Origin: Arthrobacter sp. zg-Y820
Lineage (GTDB): Bacteria; Actinomycetota; Actinomycetes; Actinomycetales; Micrococcaceae
Direction of reading: 5' to 3'
Assembly: GCF_030142155.1 (NCBI RefSeq)
Contig: NZ_CP126247.1
Coordinates: 496,001-560,000 of the forward strand
DNA length: 64,000 nucleotides
This document shows positions 1-8,798 of the stretch, in pieces (position 1 is the stretch's first letter; each line of letters begins with the position of its first letter). Both the position numbers and the translations under genes were made by a program. Under the pieces are notes generated by a model, which saw nothing but the letters and a program-made list of their open reading frames with translations, was not told the DNA's origin and made no database searches.

Positions 1-1
1 C

Positions 2-694
2 CTGAGCACCGGCGTCGCCGCCAACGCTTCCGGATCAGACCTGGTCCGCAACGTCCAGACCAGCACCCTGGACCTGTCCTCGGCTGCTCCGCTGACAGTT
101 CCGGAAACCGCAACGGTGAACTTTGACCGACCGGCAGTGGCCGGCGTCATCGTGGCCCCCGAGCCTGCGCCGCAGGCCCAGGTTGCCGTTCAGGCCCGGC
201 CGGCGGCAACGCTGGACGCAGCCGCGCCAGGTGAAGCACTCGCAGCCCAGCCGGGTGAAGCACTCGCAGCCCAGCCGGGTGAAGCACTCGCAGCCGTGCC
301 GGCCGCGGGTGCGGCTGCTCCGGCTGTGGCTGCTCCCGCCCGGCAGGAAGCCCCTGCTGCGTCGTCGGGCACCGCAGCGATTATCGCAGCGGCCGCCTAC
401 GCACAGCTGGGCGTCTCGCAGGACTGCACCATGCTGGTAACCAATTCGCTGGCTGCAGCAGGCATCAGCTTCCACGACTGGCCCGCCGGCTACCTGTCAC
501 TGGGCAGCACCGTCAGCGCTTCGCAGGCCGTTGCCGGCGACCTGATCTACTACGCCGACGGCGGCATGGGCATGGCTCACATTGCTGTCTACATTGGCAA
601 CGGCCAGGCCATCCACGGCGGATACAACGGTGGTTCCACCGTTGTTGCGCCGGCCGAGCTGGGCTCCGGCGGAGTTTACATCCGGGTCGGCTAG
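2..694 (+). CDS. NlpC/P60 family secreted peptidase, 5' end outside the window
   Basis: The reading frame is open from base 2, so the start and any signal peptide lie upstream of the window. The last ~110 residues look like an NlpC/P60 cell-wall endopeptidase domain: a Cys in the context SQDCTMLVTNSL, then a His in AHIAVYIGNGQAIHGG. Such enzymes cut D-gamma-glutamyl-diamino-acid bonds in peptidoglycan outside the membrane. The usual DCSG around the Cys is DCTM here, a variant seen in divergent members. The middle is an Ala/Pro/Gln linker with three copies of GEALAAQP, probably a wall-spanning spacer. A strong terminator follows. The fold is fairly sure; the substrate is inferred. Confidence 0.8.
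   Translation: MSTGVAANASGSDLVRNVQTSTLDLSSAAPLTVPETATVNFDRPAVAGVIVAPEPAPQAQVAVQARPAATLDAAAPGEALAAQPGEALAAQPGEALAAVPAAGAAAPAVAAPARQEAPAASSGTAAIIAAAAYAQLGVSQDCTMLVTNSLAAAGISFHDWPAGYLSLGSTVSASQAVAGDLIYYADGGMGMAHIAVYIGNGQAIHGGYNGGSTVVAPAELGSGGVYIRVG
230..295 (+). repeat. 24-bp in-frame tandem repeat in the NlpC/P60 linker
   Basis: Nearly three units of 24 bp begin at 230, 254 and 278. Each encodes GEALAAQP. The first two are identical, so this is a recent slippage-type expansion that keeps frame. Confidence 0.9.
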
Positions 695-732
695 GACCGC
701 ACCACTGCATTTCCGCCGGTTCTGACCGGTGA

Positions 733-770
733 TCAAGGGCTCTTCCCGCGGGAAGGGCCCTTGACTCTTT
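733..770 (+). terminator. Rho-independent terminator after the NlpC/P60 gene
   Basis: An almost perfect inverted repeat (TCAAGGGC...GCCCTTGA outer arms, CTTCCC/GGGAAG inner arms) with a tiny loop is followed by CTCTTTT. It lies 38 bp after the stop codon. Confidence 0.85.
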
Positions 771-775
771 TAACC

Positions 776-813
776 GAGTGCCTTTATTAACTGAGTGCCT
801 TTAACTGAGTGCC
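776..813. repeat. Short direct repeats (GAGTGCCTTTA)
   Basis: GAGTGCCTTTA occurs at 776-786 and 793-803, and a third partial copy (GAGTGCC) is at 807-813. The copies sit just past the terminator and before the HNH gene. No function is evident. Confidence 0.7.
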
Positions 814-949
814 GCCGCTTTGACTCCTCGCCGCCGCAGAAAAATGGCCAAGATCCGGATCGGGGCATACTCTTTTCCATAGATCATCCGAAGTACCGTC
901 CTCCGCCGACGGGCTGGCACCGCCGACGGGCATGCGAAGAGGAATGTGC

Positions 950-1450
950 ATGCGCACTCTCGTCCTGAATGCCGGCTACGAGCCGCTGGCCGTGGTGACC
1001 TTCCGCCGGGCACTGGTACTGGTGCTGTCCGGGAAGGCCAGTGTTGTCGCGGAAAGCGGCGATCCCGTGGTGGGCCCCACCGAGATCCTTCCCCGCCCGT
1101 CGGTCATCCTGCTGCATCGATACGTGAAGATTCCGTATCGGGAAGGCACGTCAGCCACCCGGCGGGGCGTACTGCGCCGCGACGGACATCAGTGCGCCTA
1201 CTGCGGCAAGGCCGCTTCGACAGTCGATCACGTCCTGCCCAAGTCCCGCGGAGGGGGCGACAGCTGGGAGAACATGGTCGCGTGCTGCCTGCGCTGCAAC
1301 AACGCCAAGGGGGACCGGACCCTGAACCAGCTGGGCTGGCAGCTGCGCTTCCTTCCCCAGCCGCCGCGCGGAGCGCGCTGGCAAATCCGTGAACTCGAAC
1401 GCCCGGCACCGCAGTGGGACGAGTTCCTTGACGCCGGCACCGCCGCGTGA
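950..1450 (+). CDS. HNH endonuclease (McrA-type fold)
   Basis: This 166-residue protein has a classic HNH/zinc-finger nuclease core: CxxC at residues 82-85, the DH pair at 93-94, Asn108, and CxxCN at 113-117 followed by K120. The opening MRTLVLNAGYEPL is typical of the small actinobacterial stand-alone HNH proteins. I chose ATG 950 because AAGAGGA lies 7 bases upstream and it gives that family start; two in-frame ATGs at 932 and 944 are possible but worse placed. The cellular role of these solitary HNH proteins is not established. The stop overlaps the next start (TGATG). Confidence 0.88.
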   Translation: MRTLVLNAGYEPLAVVTFRRALVLVLSGKASVVAESGDPVVGPTEILPRPSVILLHRYVKIPYREGTSATRRGVLRRDGHQCAYCGKAASTVDHVLPKSRGGGDSWENMVACCLRCNNAKGDRTLNQLGWQLRFLPQPPRGARWQIRELERPAPQWDEFLDAGTAA

Positions 1451-2256
1451 TGCCCCTGCCGCGCGGCGGCTCTTCCCGCTGCAACAATTCTCCCCGCTCG
1501 AAAGAGCTTTCCAGCTCGGAGGACCTTTCCCGCACCGGTGACCGTCCGCGCTTCAACGCCGTTATCTTGGCCGGCGGGCGGTCCTCGCGGCTGGACGGAA
1601 CACCAAAGGCACTGCTGCAGGCCTCCGGCCGGACGCTGCTGGCGGCCGCACTGGACGCTGCGGCGGGGGCGTGCGCCTGCGCCGTTGCCGGTCCGCCGTC
1701 CTTGTCCGCAGTCGTGGAGGAGTCCGGACATGGTGCCGCGCTGCTGGTCCGGGAAGATCCGCCGTTCTCCGGGCCGGCGGCAGCCCTGGCGGCTGCCTGG
1801 ACAGCGCTGGCGGAACGGGACAGTCACGCAGGGCACCTGCAACCGGGCTGGACGCTGGTCCTGGCCTGCGACATGCCGTTCATCTCCCGGGCCGTCGCGG
1901 CGCTCCTGGCCGCCGCCCGGAGCACCGAAGCGGAGGTTGCGCCGGGACGCGTGGACCGGTATGAATCGCTGCTGGCGCTTGATGAAACCGGCAGGGCGCA
2001 GCCGCTGGCGGCCCTGTACCGGACCGCTCACCTGGGAGCTGCGGTGCACCAGCCCGACAGGCCTGGCGGCTTGGAAAACCTCTCGATGAGGAGGCTCCTT
2101 GCTAAGGTGCAATGGAGGGGCGTTGCGGTGCCCGCCCACAGCACGGCGGATATTGATACGTGGGAGGATGCCCGGCGCTGGTCGGTGGGAACCGGGCGCG
2201 CCGGTAACGTGGAAGCGTCCGCAGCGTCCGAGCGAACGCCAGCAGAGGAGCAGTAA
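1450..2256 (+). CDS. mobA: Molybdenum cofactor guanylyltransferase-like NTP transferase (MobA family)
   Basis: The nucleotidyltransferase signature AVILAGGRSSRLDG and the following KALL lie at residues 38-56, and the acidic metal-binding segment LACDMPF is near residue 137. MobA joins GMP to molybdopterin in the cytoplasm to give the MGD form used by formate dehydrogenases. The ~35 residues before the Rossmann strand are Ser/Arg-rich and not family-like, so a later start is possible; I kept ATG 1450 because it overlaps the HNH stop. The next genes (DUF6457, moeA, fdhD) support Mo-cofactor work. The choice of MobA over another NTP transferase of this fold rests mostly on that context. Confidence 0.82.
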   Translation: MPLPRGGSSRCNNSPRSKELSSSEDLSRTGDRPRFNAVILAGGRSSRLDGTPKALLQASGRTLLAAALDAAAGACACAVAGPPSLSAVVEESGHGAALLVREDPPFSGPAAALAAAWTALAERDSHAGHLQPGWTLVLACDMPFISRAVAALLAAARSTEAEVAPGRVDRYESLLALDETGRAQPLAALYRTAHLGAAVHQPDRPGGLENLSMRRLLAKVQWRGVAVPAHSTADIDTWEDARRWSVGTGRAGNVEASAASERTPAEEQ

Positions 2257-2547
2257 ATGGCAAGCCAGGAAGAACAACTCGAAGCGTGGTGCGGCAGGCT
2301 GCTGACCGCCTTGGAGCTGGAGGGAACCGCCGTGGATATCGGCGCAGTGTTGCAGCTGGCCTCAGACGCGGCTCACTCGGTGGTCCGGCCCGCCGCACCC
2401 CTGACCACGTTTGTGGCCGGATTTGCTGCAGGGCTGGCGGCAGGCAGCGGACAGGCGGACGACGACGTCGCCATGGGCGCAGCGATGCGCGCGGCTGCCC
2501 GTGAATGCAAAAACTACGGTGAAACCGGAGACTCCAATGACAACTGA
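2257..2547 (+). CDS. DUF6457 domain protein, Mo-cofactor associated
   Basis: This is a 96-residue, Ala-rich, mostly helical soluble protein with no catalytic motif I can see. Its ATG follows the mobA stop directly, and its 3' end overlaps moeA by 11 bases, so it is translated with the cofactor genes. Small proteins of the DUF6457 type are regularly found beside mobA/moeA in Micrococcaceae. A helper or chaperone role in Mo-cofactor insertion is inference from position only. Confidence 0.75.
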   Translation: MASQEEQLEAWCGRLLTALELEGTAVDIGAVLQLASDAAHSVVRPAAPLTTFVAGFAAGLAAGSGQADDDVAMGAAMRAAARECKNYGETGDSNDN

Positions 2548-3835
2548 CAATTCCACCCCCGTAATACTCCCGCTTCAGCCCAACGCGCCCTGGGAGCAGG
2601 CGCGCAGCTTGGCATTCTCAGCGGGCCGCCCGCTGCCCTATGAAACTGTGCCCCTGGCCGAGGCCCTGGGCCAGGTCCTCGCCGAGGACGTAACCGCCTT
2701 GCAGCCCATTCCGCATTATGCGTCGTCGGCGATGGACGGCTGGGCCGTCTCCGGTCCGCCGCCGTGGCAGCTGGTGTCGCATCAGGAGCCGAAAACGGAG
2801 CGGTGGCAGATCCACAAGGAGTCCGGACGCCGCCCGCTGCAGCCGGGCCAGGCCGTTGCCATCCTGACGGGCGGCATGATCCCGCTGGGCGCCCACAGCG
2901 TGCTGCGCTCCGAAAGCGGCGTGCTCACCGGCGGCGTCAACCCGGTGCTCGCCCTCAGCGACGATGCCCGCGGGGAAGAACCCCGGTCCGGCGAACACAT
3001 CCGGCCCGCGGGAGAGGAAGCAGCCGCAGGCGAAGTCACGATCCGGCGCGGCACCCGGCTGAACCCGGCACACATCGCGCTTGCCGCAGTGTGCGGGCAC
3101 GATACCCTGCCGGTGCTCCGCGCACCCCGGGTGTCGCTTCTGCTGACCGGCGACGAAGTCATCGAATACGGGCTGCCGGAGTCCGGCCAGGTGCGGGACA
3201 CCTTCGGCCCGCAGCTTCCGCAGCTGGTGACCATGCTCGGCGGCCGCATGGACGTGGTCCGCCGCCTGTCCGACCGCTATGAGGACGTGGTGGCGGCCCT
3301 GAGCACTGATGCTTCCGACGAGACCTCCATCGCCATGTCCTCGGGGGATGTCCTCATCACCACCGGCGGCACCGGCCGCTCCGAGGCCGACCACCTGCGC
3401 CAGGCGCTGGAGGACATGGACGCGGAAATGCTGATCAACGGCGTCGCGATGCGTCCCGGGCACCCAACCATGCTGGCCCGTCTTCCCGACGGCCGGCTAC
3501 TTGTGGCTCTGCCCGGCAATCCGCTGGCGGCCATGATGGCTGTCTTCACCGTCCTCTCACCGCTTTTGGACGGGCTCCGGGGAGCGCCGCTGTCGCCGGA
3601 GCGCCACGTCCTGGTGGGCGTGGATATTGAACCGCTGCCCGGACGCACCCGTCTGGTGCCCTGCCGGATCGAGAACGGGCGGGCGCTGCCCTCGCAGTAT
3701 TTCCGGTCGGGAATGCTGCGCGGAATTGCCGACGCCGATGCCATCATGGTCATCCCGGAATCCGGATGCACCAAGGATGAAGCGATTACCGCACTGCCGC
3801 TGCCCTGGACGGTGCACGAGCCCCCGGCTCACTGA
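2537..3835 (+). CDS. moeA: Molybdopterin molybdenumtransferase MoeA
   Basis: MoeA inserts molybdate into adenylylated molybdopterin. The 432-residue protein shows the family landmarks: SSAMDGWA (63-70), the LLLTGDEVIEYG strand, TGGTGRSEADH (a variant of the TGG-G-s-D loop), and the C-terminal RPGHPTMLARLPDGRLLVAL block followed by PGNP. ATG 2537 is preferred over the longer open frame because GGAG lies 6 bases upstream and the longer version would run through the DUF6457 gene. It overlaps that gene by 11 bp and is the third gene of the operon. Confidence 0.93.
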   Translation: MTTDNSTPVILPLQPNAPWEQARSLAFSAGRPLPYETVPLAEALGQVLAEDVTALQPIPHYASSAMDGWAVSGPPPWQLVSHQEPKTERWQIHKESGRRPLQPGQAVAILTGGMIPLGAHSVLRSESGVLTGGVNPVLALSDDARGEEPRSGEHIRPAGEEAAAGEVTIRRGTRLNPAHIALAAVCGHDTLPVLRAPRVSLLLTGDEVIEYGLPESGQVRDTFGPQLPQLVTMLGGRMDVVRRLSDRYEDVVAALSTDASDETSIAMSSGDVLITTGGTGRSEADHLRQALEDMDAEMLINGVAMRPGHPTMLARLPDGRLLVALPGNPLAAMMAVFTVLSPLLDGLRGAPLSPERHVLVGVDIEPLPGRTRLVPCRIENGRALPSQYFRSGMLRGIADADAIMVIPESGCTKDEAITALPLPWTVHEPPAH

Positions 3836-3947
3836 GTGCCCGTCCGGGCCGGTGTCGGCTAGGCTCGGATGAGGCGCTGCTCCAGCCCAGCCGCACTGGG
3901 TGAAGGGGCACCGTGTCTCACGGAGACGGAGTTTTTAAGGAGACGGA

Positions 3948-4775
3948 ATGGGACGGGTTACCCGGCGCGGATCGATCACGAAATTCCGGACGGACGGAAC
4001 AGTTACCAAGCGCGAAGACATACTGGCCGGCGAGGAGCCGCTGGAGATCCGGGTCGAGGGTCGTTCCTTTACCGTCACGATGAGGACGCCCGGCGATGAC
4101 TTTGACCTTGTCGCCGGGTTCCTGGTCTCGGAAGGCATCATCTGGGAGCCCGGACAGCTGATCAGCCTGCGCTACTGTGCCGGCGTCGACGAGTCCGGAC
4201 AGCAGACCTTCAACGTGGTGGATGTGCAGCTGCGACCGGGCACCGCACTCCCGGACACGGCTATGGAGCGCCATGTCTACACGTCCAGTTCCTGCGGCAT
4301 CTGCGGGACGGCGTCCATCGATGCGGTGCGCAAGTCCTCCCACTTCTCGCTGGGCGACGACGACGTGCGGGTTCCGCTCCCGGTACTGGCGGCACTGCCG
4401 GACCAGCTGCGGCAGCAGCAGAAGGTCTTCGACCGCACCGGCGGGGTTCATGCCGCCGGGCTGTTCAGCGCCGAGGGCGAGTTGCTGTGCCTGCGCGAAG
4501 ACGTGGGACGCCACAATGCGGTGGACAAAGTGGTGGGCTGGGCCCTGCGCGCGGGCAGGCTGCCGCTGCGGGGAACCGTCCTCCAGGTCTCCGGCCGGGC
4601 GTCCTTTGAATTGGTGCAGAAGGCCCAGCTTGCCGGCATCCCGATGCTGGCGGCCGTCAGCGCGCCGTCGTCGTTGTCGGTGGAGCTGGCACAGGATGCC
4701 GGGATGACGCTGGTGGGCTTCAGCCGCGGGACGTCGCTGAACTGCTACGCGTTCCCGGAGCGGATTTCGGTCTGA
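3948..4775 (+). CDS. fdhD: Formate dehydrogenase accessory sulfurtransferase FdhD
   Basis: FdhD passes sulfur from a cysteine desulfurase to the Mo cofactor of formate dehydrogenase. The diagnostic pair of cysteines is present in SSSCGICGTASID (C116 and C119), and the later LREDVGRHNAVDKVVG and SGRASFELVQKA blocks are typical. Length (275 residues) is normal. The start has a strong AAGGAGACGGA site. It lies 112 bp after moeA, in the same direction, perhaps with its own promoter. No formate dehydrogenase subunit lies in the window. Confidence 0.95.
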   Translation: MGRVTRRGSITKFRTDGTVTKREDILAGEEPLEIRVEGRSFTVTMRTPGDDFDLVAGFLVSEGIIWEPGQLISLRYCAGVDESGQQTFNVVDVQLRPGTALPDTAMERHVYTSSSCGICGTASIDAVRKSSHFSLGDDDVRVPLPVLAALPDQLRQQQKVFDRTGGVHAAGLFSAEGELLCLREDVGRHNAVDKVVGWALRAGRLPLRGTVLQVSGRASFELVQKAQLAGIPMLAAVSAPSSLSVELAQDAGMTLVGFSRGTSLNCYAFPERISV

Positions 4776-4798
4776 CCGCAGCTGGGGCAGCGAAACGA

Positions 4799-6472
4799 TC
4801 AGCGCCGCGCCGGAACCTGCACGGTGACCGTGGTGCCCCGGCCCACCGCCGAATCGATGGCCAGCTCCCCGCCGTGCTGGTGGACGATGTCCTGCACAAT
4901 GGCCAGGCCGAGACCGGTGCCGGGAATTGCGGCAGCCGTGGCATTGGAAGCACGGAAGAACCGCCGGAACAGCTTGGGAATGTCGCCCTCGGGGATTCCG
5001 ATGCCGCTGTCCACCACCTTGACCCGGATCTGGGGGCCGGAATCCGTGCTGATGACATCGCTCAGGACATCCACCGTTCCGCCCGGGCGCGTGAACTTCA
5101 CGGCGTTGGAGAGCAGGTTCGTGAAGACCTGTTCCAGCTGCGCCTCTTCTCCGTCGACCAGGAGCGGTGCCGCCACCGGCCCCAGCTGCAGGGTAATGTC
5201 ATTCGCTGCGGCAGCCGGTGCCAGCGCCGCCGCCACCGATTCCAGGAGACCGGCCAGATCGATTTCCTCCACTGCAAGACTGGCATGGGCATCGCTGCGG
5301 GAAATGGTGAGCAGGTCGGAAATGAGCTGGTTCAGGCGCGCGGCGTTGCGCCCCACAATTTCCAGCATCTGCACCATGTGCGGAGGAACCTCCCCGGCGG
5401 AACCGTCCAAGATCAGCTCAAGATAGCCGGTGATCGAGGTCAGCGGGGTCCGCAGCTCATGGTTCACGGTGGCCACAAAATCGGTCTTGGCCTGGTCCAG
5501 TTCCCGCAACCGGGACAGCACCTCGCGCTGGGCGGTGATGAGATGCCCCTGCACCAGGCCGTGGGCAAGGTTTCCGCAGACGTGCTGAATGAGTGACAGC
5601 TCTGTCCGGCTCCAGTGCCGCGGGGCGGTACCGGCGATCCAGATATAGCCCAGCACCTTGTCGCCGTGGGCCAGCGGGGCCAAAACCGACGTCCGCAGCT
5701 CTGCCGGGATGGTTGCCGAGAGAACCTTGCCGTCAGGTTCATTGAGGATGAGGTGGTCTTCAACCCGAAGCACCGTCTCTTGGTCCCAAAGAGAGGCACA
5801 AAGATCCGCCGCCTCCGGCATTGGAATCCGGGGAAGGCCCTTCCCCGAGGGCTTCCGGCTCCAGGACGCCGACAGCTCAGGGACGCGCTCATCGGGAAAC
5901 GTGTCCATTCGGACCTGGCAGGCAGCAAAGGTCTCCCCGAGCCCCCGCACCACCAGCGCGGCCATCTGTTCCGGATCATTGGTGCTGCGCAAAGCCGCCG
6001 AGATTGCCCGGGTATCGTCCCGCAGCCGCGCAGCAGCGATTTTGCGGCGGCGGGTGGCCTGGCTCCCGGCGAGGACCAGGGCCACCCGGGCGGCCAAATC
6101 GGTTTCCTGCACCCGGCCCACCACAAATTCCGTGATGCCGAGTTGCACCATGCCTTCGATATCCAGGTTGCCGTCACCGGACAACAGAATGACCGGCAGT
6201 TCGGCCACGGCCGGTTCCTGCCGGAGCCGGCGGAGCTGGTCGGGCCGGGCAGCGGCGAGCATCACCGAGTCGACGACGGCCAGCATGACGTCTTGCTCTG
6301 AGATCGCCTGAACGGCGTCCGACTCGTTATTGACATGCAGCGGCGTCAGGCCTGCCGCGCGCAGGACGGAGTCAGTGGAGGCCCGGCAATCGTGGACCCG
6401 GACGGCTACTACGGCAAACTGCTCGCCGGGGTCACCGGACGGCGCTTGCACCGGTTGTAGCGCCGTGGGCAT
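4799..6472 (-). CDS. Soluble hybrid sensor histidine kinase (degenerate receiver, GAF-like, HisKA, HATPase)
   Basis: Order of domains over 557 residues: a receiver-like region (20-135), a coiled linker, a GAF-like sensory region (about 165-315), HisKA with H338 in ATVNHELRTPL, and a HATPase_c domain with an N box (NLLSNAVKF), DSGIGI and GTGLGLA. No membrane segment is seen, so it should act in the cytoplasm. The receiver keeps an Asp (D68 in VVDSVML), but the conserved Lys near its end is replaced (VVGRVQETD), so it is probably a pseudo-receiver. No response regulator is adjacent. It converges on fdhD with only 23 bp between stops. Confidence 0.88.
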   Translation of the reverse strand: MPTALQPVQAPSGDPGEQFAVVAVRVHDCRASTDSVLRAAGLTPLHVNNESDAVQAISEQDVMLAVVDSVMLAAARPDQLRRLRQEPAVAELPVILLSGDGNLDIEGMVQLGITEFVVGRVQETDLAARVALVLAGSQATRRRKIAAARLRDDTRAISAALRSTNDPEQMAALVVRGLGETFAACQVRMDTFPDERVPELSASWSRKPSGKGLPRIPMPEAADLCASLWDQETVLRVEDHLILNEPDGKVLSATIPAELRTSVLAPLAHGDKVLGYIWIAGTAPRHWSRTELSLIQHVCGNLAHGLVQGHLITAQREVLSRLRELDQAKTDFVATVNHELRTPLTSITGYLELILDGSAGEVPPHMVQMLEIVGRNAARLNQLISDLLTISRSDAHASLAVEEIDLAGLLESVAAALAPAAAANDITLQLGPVAAPLLVDGEEAQLEQVFTNLLSNAVKFTRPGGTVDVLSDVISTDSGPQIRVKVVDSGIGIPEGDIPKLFRRFFRASNATAAAIPGTGLGLAIVQDIVHQHGGELAIDSAVGRGTTVTVQVPARR

Positions 6473-6727
6473 GGAGGCCTTTCGTCAACTGCTGAATCCG
6501 GGGAGGGTGCAGCGAATGGAAGTGTACCAGCGCGCTCAGCTTTGGAAGTGTCCGGGAACACATCGCTGCGCGATTCCTTAACCTGCGGCCAGAACATGCG
6601 GCCAGCCGGTGCTGCCGGCCATCTCCCTCGGCCGCGGTGCAGGTGCGGAGCCGAGGCGGAATGCTGCCGGACCGGAGTGTCAGTGCCGAGGCATAAACTG
6701 GAGAGTGCAAACAACGGAGGCGGCAAA

Positions 6728-8674
6728 ATGAGCATGGAAGGCGCGGCGTGGAGCTCTCTTCATAAGATCTCCACCGCCAGGGGCAGCGACAATAAGATTT
6801 CCAAGGAGACGCTTCGGCGGATTATTGCTTTCGCCTCTCCCTACAAAAAGCAGCTGATCGGCTTCGTCCTGCTGTCCACGCTCGGAGCTTTTCTGGCGGT
6901 GGCCACTCCGGTCCTGGCCGGTGAGGTGGTCAATTCCATCGTCGCGGGTTCGGCAGCGGGCCGGGTGATCCAGCTGGCACTGCTGATCGCCGGGGTTGCG
7001 GTGGCGGATGCCGGGGTGTCAATGGCCACCCGGTGGTTCTCTTCCCGGATTGGTGAGCAAGTCATCCTGGACCTGCGGACAGCGGTTTTTGACCATGTCC
7101 AAAAAATGCCCATCGCCTTCTTTACGCGCACGCGCACAGGCGCCCTGGTCAGCCGGCTCAACAATGACGTCATTGGTGCGCAGCAGGCCTTCAGCGGCAC
7201 CCTCTCCGGCGTGGTGAGCAACCTCGTCGCCCTGATCCTGACGCTGATCGTCATGCTCAACACCTCCTGGCAGGTGACCGTCCTGGCCATGCTGCTGCTG
7301 CCGGTGTTCCTTATTCCGGCCCGCCGCATGGGCGGCAAGCTGGCTTCGCTTCGGCGTGAAGCAGCGAATCACAATGCCTCCATGGGAACGCAGATGACCG
7401 AACGGTTCTCGGCGCCCGGAGCCACCCTGGTCAAGCTGTTCGGCCGGCCCGAGCAGGAGTCCGGCGAGTTTGCCGTCCGCGCCGCCCGAGTCCGCGACAT
7501 CGGGGTGAAGATGGCCATGATGCAGGCGGTGTTCGTCACCGCACTGACCCTGGTTTCGGCCCTCGCACTGGCCCTGGTCTACGGCCTGGGCGGTTATCTG
7601 GCCCTGTCCGGGAGCCTGAACACCGGCGACGTCGTCACCCTTGCCCTGCTCCTCACCCGGCTTTATGCGCCGCTGACTTCGCTTGCCAACGCCCGGGTGG
7701 AGATCATGAGCGCCGTCGTGAGCTTTGAGCGGGTCTTCGAAATCCTGGATCTGAAACCGCTGATCCGCGAGAAGGACCAGCCCCTCCCGGTCCCCGACGG
7801 CCCGCTGGGCGTGGAGTTCGACGACGTCCGGTTCGCCTATCCGACGGCGGACAAGGTCTCGCTGGCATCGCTGGAGGACGTGGCGGTGCTTGATTCCCGC
7901 GGCGGCGAGGAGGTGCTGCATGGGATTTCGTTCCGGGTGGAACCCGGCCAGACCGTCGCTCTGGTCGGCACCTCCGGCGCCGGCAAATCCACCATTGCCC
8001 AGCTGCTGGCGCGCTTGTACGACGTCGACTCCGGAGCGGTGCGCTTCTCCGGCACCGATGTGCGGGACGTCAGTTTCGCCGGGATGCGCCAGGCGCTGGG
8101 CATGGTGACCCAGGACGGGCACCTGTTCCACGAGAGCATCCGCTCCAACCTGTTGCTGGCCAACCCCGAAGCCTCCGAAGATCAGGTTTGGGACGCGTTG
8201 CGCCGCGCCCGGCTGGAGAACCTGGTCCGTTCGCTGCCGGACGGGCTGGACACCATGGTGGGGGAGCGCGGCTACCGTCTGTCGGGAGGCGAACGCCAGC
8301 GGATGACGATTGCCCGGCTGCTGCTTGCCCAGCCGCGGATCGTGATCCTGGATGAGGCCACTGCTGCCTTGGACTCCACCTCTGAAGCTGCCGTTCAGGC
8401 GGCATTGGGCGAGGCGCTGGAGGGCCGCACCGCCGTCGTCATCGCCCACCGGCTCTCGACGATTCGCAATGCCGACAAAATCCTGGTGATTGAGGGCGGA
8501 CGCATCGCTGAGCAGGGAACCCACGCCGACCTCATCGCCATGGGCGGCCGATATGCCGAACTGCACGATACCCAGTTTGCCGTGGGGAAAACCGCGGAGC
8601 CTGCCCCGCTGACGGAGAGTGCGGCAGAGGCAGAGGCAGGGGCAGGCGCCGGGCATCGGGCGCCGCTGCGCTAG
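6728..8674 (+). CDS. ABC exporter, fused permease-ATPase (MsbA/MDR type)
   Basis: The N-terminal half carries six transmembrane helices of the exporter type (first near residues 30-55). The C-terminal ATPase has Walker A GTSGAGKST (about 412), signature LSGGERQRMTIA (about 517), Walker B RIVILDEAT (about 538) and the H-loop AHRLST. As a half-transporter it should form a homodimer in the membrane; the substrate (drug or lipid) cannot be told. ATG 6728 is chosen because GGAGG lies 7 bases before it; the open frame extends upstream without a better start. The last ~25 residues are an Ala/Glu/Gly tail ending HRAPLR. Confidence 0.92.
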   Translation: MSMEGAAWSSLHKISTARGSDNKISKETLRRIIAFASPYKKQLIGFVLLSTLGAFLAVATPVLAGEVVNSIVAGSAAGRVIQLALLIAGVAVADAGVSMATRWFSSRIGEQVILDLRTAVFDHVQKMPIAFFTRTRTGALVSRLNNDVIGAQQAFSGTLSGVVSNLVALILTLIVMLNTSWQVTVLAMLLLPVFLIPARRMGGKLASLRREAANHNASMGTQMTERFSAPGATLVKLFGRPEQESGEFAVRAARVRDIGVKMAMMQAVFVTALTLVSALALALVYGLGGYLALSGSLNTGDVVTLALLLTRLYAPLTSLANARVEIMSAVVSFERVFEILDLKPLIREKDQPLPVPDGPLGVEFDDVRFAYPTADKVSLASLEDVAVLDSRGGEEVLHGISFRVEPGQTVALVGTSGAGKSTIAQLLARLYDVDSGAVRFSGTDVRDVSFAGMRQALGMVTQDGHLFHESIRSNLLLANPEASEDQVWDALRRARLENLVRSLPDGLDTMVGERGYRLSGGERQRMTIARLLLAQPRIVILDEATAALDSTSEAAVQAALGEALEGRTAVVIAHRLSTIRNADKILVIEGGRIAEQGTHADLIAMGGRYAELHDTQFAVGKTAEPAPLTESAAEAEAGAGAGHRAPLR

Positions 8675-8692
8675 GCCGCTGCTTTGCAAAGT

Positions 8693-8769
8693 TGGTGCCC
8701 CCGGCCGGAATCGAACCGACGACCTGCCCTTTAGGAGAGGGCCGCTCTATCCTACTGAGCTACGAGGGC
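8693..8769 (-). tRNA. tRNA-Arg, anticodon CCU, with encoded CCA
   Basis: On the minus strand the sequence folds as a full cloverleaf: acceptor GCCCTCG pairing with CGGGGGC, a D arm with GCTC...GAGC, the anticodon stem GCCCT/AGGGC around loop CTCCTAA (anticodon CCT), and T arm GTCGG-TTCGATT-CCGGC. Discriminator A at 8696 is followed by an encoded CCA at 8693-8695. It reads AGG codons. Confidence 0.96.
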
Positions 8770-8798
8770 GTGCCGCCGGTCTGGCCGGCAGGCGGTTA

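Noticed and set aside
6542..6727. 62-residue N-terminal extension of the ABC exporter
   Set aside because: Cys/Arg-rich and not family-like; a clear GGAGG precedes ATG 6728.
7019..8689. 556-residue open frame antisense to the ABC exporter
   Set aside because: Same reason: the sense frame has complete Walker and signature motifs.
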